From Algibacillus agarilyticus (GTDB lineage: Bacteria; Pseudomonadota; Gammaproteobacteria; Enterobacterales; Alteromonadaceae), in the NCBI RefSeq assembly GCF_003286125.1, contig NZ_QMED01000011.1:1-64000 (forward strand): a stretch of 64,000 nucleotides of DNA. Direction: 5' to 3'. Shown here piece by piece: positions 58,362-64,000 of this stretch. Each line of letters opens with the position of its first letter. Position 1 is the stretch's first letter. Under the pieces are notes generated by a model. That model was not told the DNA's origin. It ran no database searches and worked only from the letters and a program-made list of their open reading frames with translations. A program made the position numbers and the translations under genes.

Positions 58362-60224
58362 TTAAAATGAATAAGTTGCCGATAGCTTAAAATTAGCATC
58401 ATCTAATTGATAATCAGCGGCTGTTTCATAATCAGCATCAAATACATTATTCCATTTAAAGAACACGGCTAAGTCACTGGTTACATCATATTGAGCTGAT
58501 AAATCCAGTTTCCAAACATCATCTAACTCAACCCTTTCCTCACCTTCCTTAAAAGGTTTATCAAAGCTTTCATCTCGGTAAGAAATAATAGAGTTCAATG
58601 TTAATACATCTAGGTTGTAACTCGCCGTGTAGCTCGCGGTAAACTTAGGTCGTCTGGCTAACAATTGATCTACTTGAGCATCTTTTGCTTCAACCCAAGC
58701 AACACTAATTTCATGCTGTAATTTATCATCATTAATTTTTGCATTTAGCTCAACACCCTTAATTTCAGCTAAATTGACGTTAGCAGGCGAATAGTTCCCA
58801 CTCGCATTTGGAGCCCATGCAATTAAGTTATCGACTTTTGATTTATAAACACTCATTTCAGCAACCAAATTTTGATGCTGGTGACGCACTAATAACTCAT
58901 TACTTAATGACACTTCAGGAATTAACTCAGGATTACCAGAACCAGGCCAATATAAGTCATTAAAGGTTGGCGCTTTAAAACCTGTGCTACGACTTAAGCT
59001 AATTAAGGTATCGGGTGTTATTTTTAAACCAGCCGCTAAATTGTAAGTTGTTTTATTATCAACACTTTCAATGCGGTCGTGCCTAATAGCTGATTCTAAT
59101 AAAAGGTTATCAACTTGATGGTTAGCTTGTAAAAACCACGCATTTACCGTACGTTCTTGCTCAGCATAACCTTGAATACCATCAGTCCAACTATCTAAAT
59201 CTCCTGAAGAAACAGATTCTTTATAGGCATCAAAACCTGCAGTAACCGACGTATTGGTATTATGCGCATAATTTGAAACCACACTTAAGAGCTCTCTTTC
59301 AGTTTGAATTGAGCTCTTTACTGATGTTTGACCAAAGTTACTTCCTTTATCACGCGTTTTGCTCAATGCAGCGCGCGAAGTAAAGGCATTAAATTGATGA
59401 TTCAAGCCCACATTAACTAAATAATTATCATAGCTATTTTCATTAGCGTTCGTTGTAGGCGAGTAAGCATTATCATACTCAGTGCCCCCTTGATCAACTT
59501 GAATTTTAGCATCGGCATTTAATGATTTATTAAATGCCGTACGGCCACTCAAGGTTACTGATTGTCTATCATAACCGTCACTATCGGGGTCTTGATTATC
59601 AGCCTTTTGTAAAACGTCAATACCGTCGGCTCGTTCTAGATTAACCGCTAAACTTATGCCATCTTGTTGGTTGCCAAAGCCCGTGGCAGCACTTAACTGC
59701 ATAAAACCATGGCTGCCGAACCCAGCAGAGACAACACCTTCACCGGTATTGAATTTTTTAGTGAAAATTTGGATCACTCCACCAATGGCATCCGATCCCC
59801 ATAACGCAGCTCGTGCACCTTTTACCACTTCAATACGTTCAATCTGCGCCAAAGGTATGCTAGCAAGACTAGCACTACCGGTTGTAGCAGAGCCAACTCT
59901 CACACCATCAATTAAAACCAACGTATGGCCACTGTTATTACCCCGCATAAATATCGAAGTTTGCTGACCCGTGCCACCTTGATTAACCACGTTTACCCCC
60001 GCAACTTTATCAAGTAAATCACCGATATTTTGCGCTTGTAAACGTTCAATTTCGACTTGACCAATCACAGTATGAGCGGCTAATGCATCAAACGGGTTTT
60101 GCTCGCTGCGGTTTGCGGTGACTAAAATGCGTTCGGTTTTAACAATGTCATCTGCAAATACAGCAGCTGAATAGCCTAAAGTAATCGCAGAGATAATTGA
60201 TGTCGCTAATAATGTTTTTTTCAT
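58362..60224 (-). CDS. btuB: BtuB-like TonB-dependent vitamin B12 receptor
   Basis: An outer-membrane receptor of about 620 residues, likely for cobalamin. The frame extends eight codons upstream, but the ATG at 60224 has GAGGA before it and starts the signal peptide (MKKTLLATSIISAITLGYS...). The TonB box and plug begin with ERILVTANRSEQNPFDAL; the plug includes GVNVVNQGGTGQQTSIFMRG, then TLVLIDGVRVGS and GSDAIGGVIQIFTKK. A 22-strand barrel ends NFKLSATYSF. A cobalamin riboswitch lies directly upstream, which supports the substrate. Confidence 0.93.
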   Translation of the reverse strand: MKKTLLATSIISAITLGYSAAVFADDIVKTERILVTANRSEQNPFDALAAHTVIGQVEIERLQAQNIGDLLDKVAGVNVVNQGGTGQQTSIFMRGNNSGHTLVLIDGVRVGSATTGSASLASIPLAQIERIEVVKGARAALWGSDAIGGVIQIFTKKFNTGEGVVSAGFGSHGFMQLSAATGFGNQQDGISLAVNLERADGIDVLQKADNQDPDSDGYDRQSVTLSGRTAFNKSLNADAKIQVDQGGTEYDNAYSPTTNANENSYDNYLVNVGLNHQFNAFTSRAALSKTRDKGSNFGQTSVKSSIQTERELLSVVSNYAHNTNTSVTAGFDAYKESVSSGDLDSWTDGIQGYAEQERTVNAWFLQANHQVDNLLLESAIRHDRIESVDNKTTYNLAAGLKITPDTLISLSRSTGFKAPTFNDLYWPGSGNPELIPEVSLSNELLVRHQHQNLVAEMSVYKSKVDNLIAWAPNASGNYSPANVNLAEIKGVELNAKINDDKLQHEISVAWVEAKDAQVDQLLARRPKFTASYTASYNLDVLTLNSIISYRDESFDKPFKEGEERVELDDVWKLDLSAQYDVTSDLAVFFKWNNVFDADYETAADYQLDDANFKLSATYSF

Positions 60225-60267
60225 TTTTTCCTCAGTGTCGATACCCACCGTATCGAGTTAGATATTG

Positions 60268-60402
60268 ATGGCAAAGGCCGGTCTCCGGGCTTTTTTGTTC
60301 ATAACGCTAAATAGAATGCGTTTTGAACAATTACCGTTGCGGGGGCAGCACAAGCATTACTTGTTTCCCGTTTCACTTCTATTTAAGCACCTTCACCATG
60401 AG
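60268..60402 (-). promoter_or_regulatory. Cobalamin riboswitch upstream of btuB
   Basis: Read on the minus strand: GGTGAAGGTGC, then AAACGGGAAAC, then the highly conserved GCTGCCCCCGCAACGGTAA, then the B12 box AGCCCGGAGACCGGCC. These are in the right order and spacing. It ends about 44 bp before the btuB start. It should shut btuB down when adenosylcobalamin is plentiful. Confidence 0.95.
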
Positions 60403-60511
60403 TCAATTTTCACTTATGTGAAAATCATTAATTTTCCAATCACCGCTAAACATATATTCAGCAAAATGATTAGTTTTTTATTTTTCAATTTGCACGATAA
60501 TAGGCTTTAAA

Positions 60512-61375
60512 CTAGCCATTATGGTTAAAATACTTGAGTCTTACGTTGTCAATACCTGCACAGAGTTCGTCTAATTCATCTAACATGCGTGTAGACATTC
60601 GGTGCAGTTTATCGGAGTTAGGTTGCAAAATAATGCCATGTTTAACAGCAGTCATACTTTTCCATTTATGCCAGTTAACCGCATCAGGGTTCGGTTCACC
60701 CGCCGACATAGGTTGAATTATTATTTCAGGATCGGCAATCACAACTTGCTCAACATTAACTTGAGGATAATCTGAGATGCCATTGATAAAAGGGTTACTC
60801 ACGCCACAAATAGTTAAGTGCTGTTGTGGCCAAGCATTTTTAGCCACCGTGGTTAACGGTCTAGACCATAACTCGTAGAAGGCTTTCAGTGTTTGTTTAT
60901 CTTGGTAGCGTTGTTTAATGGCATTTAAGCGTTGTTCATAAGCCAATGCGACTTTTTCCGCTAAGGCTGACTTTCCAACTAATTCACCAAAAATGCGTAA
61001 TTCTTTAGCGACATCTTCTAGCGTTTTAGGATCGGAATAAACGATATTAACGCCCAATTGTTTTAAACGGGCTAAATCGTCAGCTGGGTTGCCGGTGTTC
61101 CACGCAAATACAATATCGGGTTGATAAGCTAGAATATCTTCTATTTTTAAACGCGCATAGTTGCCGATTATCGGAACGTGTTTAGCTTGCTCAGGAAAAT
61201 CAGAATGACTCGTCGTTGCAACAACCCGATCCCCAACTTCCAATTTAAACAACATTTCAATAATATGCGGCGCTAAAGTGATATAGCGAGGCTGCGTATT
61301 CACACTTTCTTCATTAGCTTTAAGGCTAAAGCTAATAAAAAAAATAAAACCCATTAACCAACGAGACAAATACAT
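60512..61375 (-). CDS. btuF: BtuF-like cobalamin-binding periplasmic protein
   Basis: A periplasmic binding protein of about 287 residues (helical-backbone type), with a signal peptide (LMGFIFFISFSLKANEES). Motifs include RYITLAPHIIEMLFKLEVGDRVVATT, KIEDILAYQPDIVFAW and PDIVFAWNTG. It overlaps the cobO stop (TAATG), so the ATG at 61375 is preferred to the TTG two codons upstream. BtuC and BtuD are not in the window. Confidence 0.92.
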   Translation of the reverse strand: MYLSRWLMGFIFFISFSLKANEESVNTQPRYITLAPHIIEMLFKLEVGDRVVATTSHSDFPEQAKHVPIIGNYARLKIEDILAYQPDIVFAWNTGNPADDLARLKQLGVNIVYSDPKTLEDVAKELRIFGELVGKSALAEKVALAYEQRLNAIKQRYQDKQTLKAFYELWSRPLTTVAKNAWPQQHLTICGVSNPFINGISDYPQVNVEQVVIADPEIIIQPMSAGEPNPDAVNWHKWKSMTAVKHGIILQPNSDKLHRMSTRMLDELDELCAGIDNVRLKYFNHNG

Positions 61376-61989
61376 TACCAATCGATCCCTTTTTGTACTT
61401 TGATACCCGATTGAAATGCATGCTTAGTCGATTGAACTTCAGATACCGTATCGGCTAATTCAACAATACGACGATGACAAGCACGACCCGTTATGATGAC
61501 ATGCTGCATCTCAGGCCGATCATTTAATGCTTCAATCACTTCATCAAGATCAATATAGCCATAAGTCAGCATGTAAGTCATTTCATCAAGTAATACAACG
61601 TCAACCGTTGGATCAGCTAATAACTTTTTAGCATCTTGCCAAACAGCTTGGGCCGCTTCAGTGTCTGCCGTTTTGTCTTGTGTTTCCCAGGTAAAACCGG
61701 TTGCCATCACGTAAAATGGTACGCCATGCTGTTCTAATAAATTACGCTCTCCACAATCCCAAGTGCCTTTAATAAATTGTACGACGCCTGCTTTTAAGCC
61801 ATGGCCAACCGATCGTGCAATCATACCAAAACCGGCAGTCGATTTGCCTTTACCATTACCGGTGACCACTAATAATAAACCTTTACTATCAGTTGCTGCC
61901 GCAATTTTCTCATCAACGGCTGCTTTTACCTTTTGCTGACGTGCTTTATACCGTTCGGCTTTTATTTCTTCTTGGCTTTTATCTGTCAT
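61375..61989 (-). CDS. cobO: Cob(I)yrinic acid a,c-diamide adenosyltransferase
   Basis: Transfers the adenosyl group from ATP to cob(I)alamin precursors. The frame runs 11 codons upstream, but the ATG at 61989 (MTDKSQEEIKAERYKARQQK) has GGAG before it. The P-loop is VTGNGKGKSTAGFGMIAR. Family motifs include QFIKGTWDCGERN, VVLLDEMTYML and ITGRACHRRIVELAD. Length about 204. It is between cobQ and btuF, both within 12 bp or overlapping. Confidence 0.95.
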   Translation of the reverse strand: MTDKSQEEIKAERYKARQQKVKAAVDEKIAAATDSKGLLLVVTGNGKGKSTAGFGMIARSVGHGLKAGVVQFIKGTWDCGERNLLEQHGVPFYVMATGFTWETQDKTADTEAAQAVWQDAKKLLADPTVDVVLLDEMTYMLTYGYIDLDEVIEALNDRPEMQHVIITGRACHRRIVELADTVSEVQSTKHAFQSGIKVQKGIDW

Positions 61990-62000
61990 TTTTAACTCCG

Positions 62001-63500
62001 TTAAAGTTTGTTTTGATACCATTGCTCAGTTAAATGCATCAATTTTTTAATATCTAAATGCTGTTCACACGCATCGGCTAATTTGTCTATGGCCTTATTT
62101 TCTTGTTCAGCTAAATTAATTTGTGCGACGATGTCGGCACCAGCCCAACTCATTACAATTTGTAAAACGGCGGTTTGATCAAATAAACCATGTAAGTAAC
62201 AACCTGCAATTTGATTATCTTGATTCACAAACCCGGCTCTCTCAGCTAGATTAGCGTTCAATAATGTCTGATAATTAACATCATTAATCACACTTTGCCC
62301 TGCATGTATCTCGTAACCAATGGCATTGGCCGTTTTATTGTTGAGCGTTAAATGTGCTTCAACATTTAATAACGTTTTATGCTCGGCTAACGTCGTTTGC
62401 ATCGGTATATACCCTAGCCCTTTGGATAGAGGGGTTGAACTTTCAATCCCCAACGGATCGTTAATAGCGTCACCTAGCATTTGATAACCACCGCAAATCC
62501 CGATTAATTTTCCGCCATAGCGTAAATGCTTGTTTATACAAGCATCCCAGCCTTGCGCTTTTAAAAATGCTAAGTCAGCTTGAACATTTTTAGAACCCGG
62601 TAAAATAATTAAGTCGGCACAGGGCAAAGGCGTTTTGGTATCTTCAGTGGCATAAACAAATTGTAAATCGATTTCAGGATGCAAACGTAAAGGATCAAAA
62701 TCATTGTGATTACTCATACGAGGGTAAACGGGCACAATGACTTTTAATTTTGCGTTGGTGATGTATTGCTCTGATACGACGGCATCTTCAGCCGCAATCG
62801 ATAATCCATGCAAGTACGGTATAACACCTAATACCGGTTTACCCGTTCGTGCTTCAAGCCACTCAAGTCCTGATGTTAATAAATTGATATCACCTCTAAA
62901 GCGATTAATCACAAAACCAACAACACGCTTTTGTTCTGATTCAGATAATAAATCGAGTGTTCCAACCAAGTGCGCAAACACACCGCCCTTATCTATATCG
63001 GCAATAATAATAACAGGACAATCAACAGACTCCGCAAAGCCCATATTGGCAATATCACCTTGGCGTAAATTAATTTCAGCCGGGCTCCCCGCCCCTTCCA
63101 CAACCACATATTCATATTGATGGCTCAAACGTTGATGAGATTCTAAAACTGCGTTGAGGGCAATTTTTTTATAATCATGGTATTGAGCGGCTTCCATACC
63201 GGCAGATAACGCTTTGCCATGCACAATGACTTGAGCCCCAGTATCTGAGTTGGGTTTGAGTAAAATCGGATTAAAATCAGTATCAAGTTCAACACAGGCG
63301 GCACGGGCTTGCACGGCTTGCGCTCGACCAATCTCGCCGCCACTCGGCGTAACAGCACTGTTTAATGCCATATTTTGCGGTTTAAACGGCGCAACCTTCA
63401 ATCCCATACGCTGATAAACACGGCATAGCCCAGCAACAAGTGTGCTTTTACCGGCATCTGATGTGGTACCTTGCACCATAATTGTTGGTGTGTTCTTCAT
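62001..63500 (-). CDS. cobQ: Cobyric acid synthase
   Basis: Amidates cobyrinic acid a,c-diamide at four positions with glutamine. 499 residues. The N-terminal P-loop-like nucleotide site is [21 protein letters not shown], with [12 protein letters not shown]. The C-terminal class I-like amidotransferase contains [14 protein letters not shown] (nucleophile Cys, about residue 335) and the late HGLFDQ. cobO follows after 11 bp. Confidence 0.97.
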   Translation of the reverse strand: MKNTPTIMVQGTTSDAGKSTLVAGLCRVYQRMGLKVAPFKPQNMALNSAVTPSGGEIGRAQAVQARAACVELDTDFNPILLKPNSDTGAQVIVHGKALSAGMEAAQYHDYKKIALNAVLESHQRLSHQYEYVVVEGAGSPAEINLRQGDIANMGFAESVDCPVIIIADIDKGGVFAHLVGTLDLLSESEQKRVVGFVINRFRGDINLLTSGLEWLEARTGKPVLGVIPYLHGLSIAAEDAVVSEQYITNAKLKVIVPVYPRMSNHNDFDPLRLHPEIDLQFVYATEDTKTPLPCADLIILPGSKNVQADLAFLKAQGWDACINKHLRYGGKLIGICGGYQMLGDAINDPLGIESSTPLSKGLGYIPMQTTLAEHKTLLNVEAHLTLNNKTANAIGYEIHAGQSVINDVNYQTLLNANLAERAGFVNQDNQIAGCYLHGLFDQTAVLQIVMSWAGADIVAQINLAEQENKAIDKLADACEQHLDIKKLMHLTEQWYQNKL

Positions 63501-63563
63501 TGTTATTTTTACTCGGCTTTTAATTAAGGTTTAATTTTTTCATTTATGACAACCAACAACAGA

Positions 63564-64000
63564 TTAATTAGCTAACACGCTAATGGGTGCACCAATATAT
63601 TCAACCGATAAATATTTTGAATCAGCTTGCTCAACGCCTGCACCGCTCACCCTGTTTATATCAGCCGCTTTAGACGTGATGTTTATTTTAGTTACACTGG
63701 CATTTTTTATATTAAGCTGGCTATAAAGTGCTGAGTCTTGCCAATTCAGCGATAATACCTGCGCTAAAATTTGTCGAATCACTCCGCCATGCGTGATCAC
63801 AATCACGTCTTGATCATGATTATTAATATGGCTTAATAGCTCCGCCCAAGCCGCTAATACTCGTTGATTAAAATCGGCTAACGATTCAGCTTGTGGTAAT
63901 TGCTGTTGAGCAGGCGCTCGCCAAAAACGTTCAAGTAATTGCCATTGCTCAGGTTGCTCTTCAAATAAGGTTGAAAATAAAACCCCGTCTAAACAACCAA
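63564..64000 (-). CDS. cobC: Histidine phosphatase, likely alpha-ribazole phosphatase CobC (5' end outside window)
   Basis: The gene enters from beyond base 64000. The visible C-terminal 145 residues include QPEQWQLLERFWRAP, LADFNQRVLAAWAELL, and the conserved second-His motif VIVITHGGVIRQILAQ. This is the histidine-phosphatase fold. Its position directly before cobQ points to CobC. The RHG motif with the catalytic His lies outside the window. Confidence 0.75.
   Translation of the reverse strand, partial: GCLDGVLFSTLFEEQPEQWQLLERFWRAPAQQQLPQAESLADFNQRVLAAWAELLSHINNHDQDVIVITHGGVIRQILAQVLSLNWQDSALYSQLNIKNASVTKINITSKAADINRVSGAGVEQADSKYLSVEYIGAPISVLAN

Overview
The window looks like chromosomal DNA from a low-GC marine gammaproteobacterium, most likely of the order Alteromonadales. 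The evidence is the mix of yejK-yejL-yejM synteny, a napEFDABC operon, DUF2982, DUF3025 and DUF2750 family genes, an E. coli-type PyrC, and many sensor kinases. I cannot fix the genus. I saw no rRNA, tRNA, CRISPR array, prophage or intact transposase. The window is mostly housekeeping and sensory DNA, salted with small non-autonomous repeats.

Layout. 0.2-4.4 kb: a GcvR-like ACT protein, then ppk-ppx (polyphosphate making and breaking). 4.6-9.1 kb: gshB, two copies of a 250-bp MITE-like element flanking a terminator, then yejK (minus) and yejL-yejM (plus). 9.2-14.7 kb: two small conserved genes and the periplasmic nitrate reductase operon napEFDABC, with a 52-residue NapE and two perfect FNR-type boxes upstream. 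14.9-17.6 kb: a CHASE-PAS hybrid kinase. 17.6-25.6 kb: a composite repeat element, a predicted outer-membrane barrel, a FecR protein coupled to a CHASE2 adenylate cyclase, a GAF/degenerate-GGDEF protein, an EamA transporter with a possible leader peptide, and a stand-alone receiver. 25.7-28.2 kb: a membrane protein/XRE regulator pair behind two operator-like palindromes, more repeats, and a periplasmic binding protein. 28.3-36.3 kb: guaBA, xseA, an LpxL-like acyltransferase, a TcpQ-domain protein and a DUF342 (FapA) protein. 36.5-46.3 kb: DUF2982 with a 38-residue membrane protein, a soluble chemoreceptor, a 5-oxoprolinase, DUF3025, rmuC and class I fumarase. 46.6-53 kb: pabB-nudL, cysB, a small kinase with a membrane-anchored partner, an M23 peptidase and a tandem QueD-like protein. 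53-58.3 kb: pyrC, phoBR and another sensor kinase. 58.4-64 kb: cobalamin genes cobC(partial)-cobQ-cobO-btuF, then a cobalamin riboswitch and btuB.

The most unusual content lies in the repeats and a few proteins. One MITE copy has replaced the end of gshB, and a second sits exactly at the yejK stop codon. A 129-bp repeat family has five copies, two of them expanded with hairpin modules. The QueD-like protein seems to divide its active-site residues between two domains. The membrane protein/XRE pair has two promoter-operator modules. The EamA gene is preceded by a short Val/Ile-rich reading frame.
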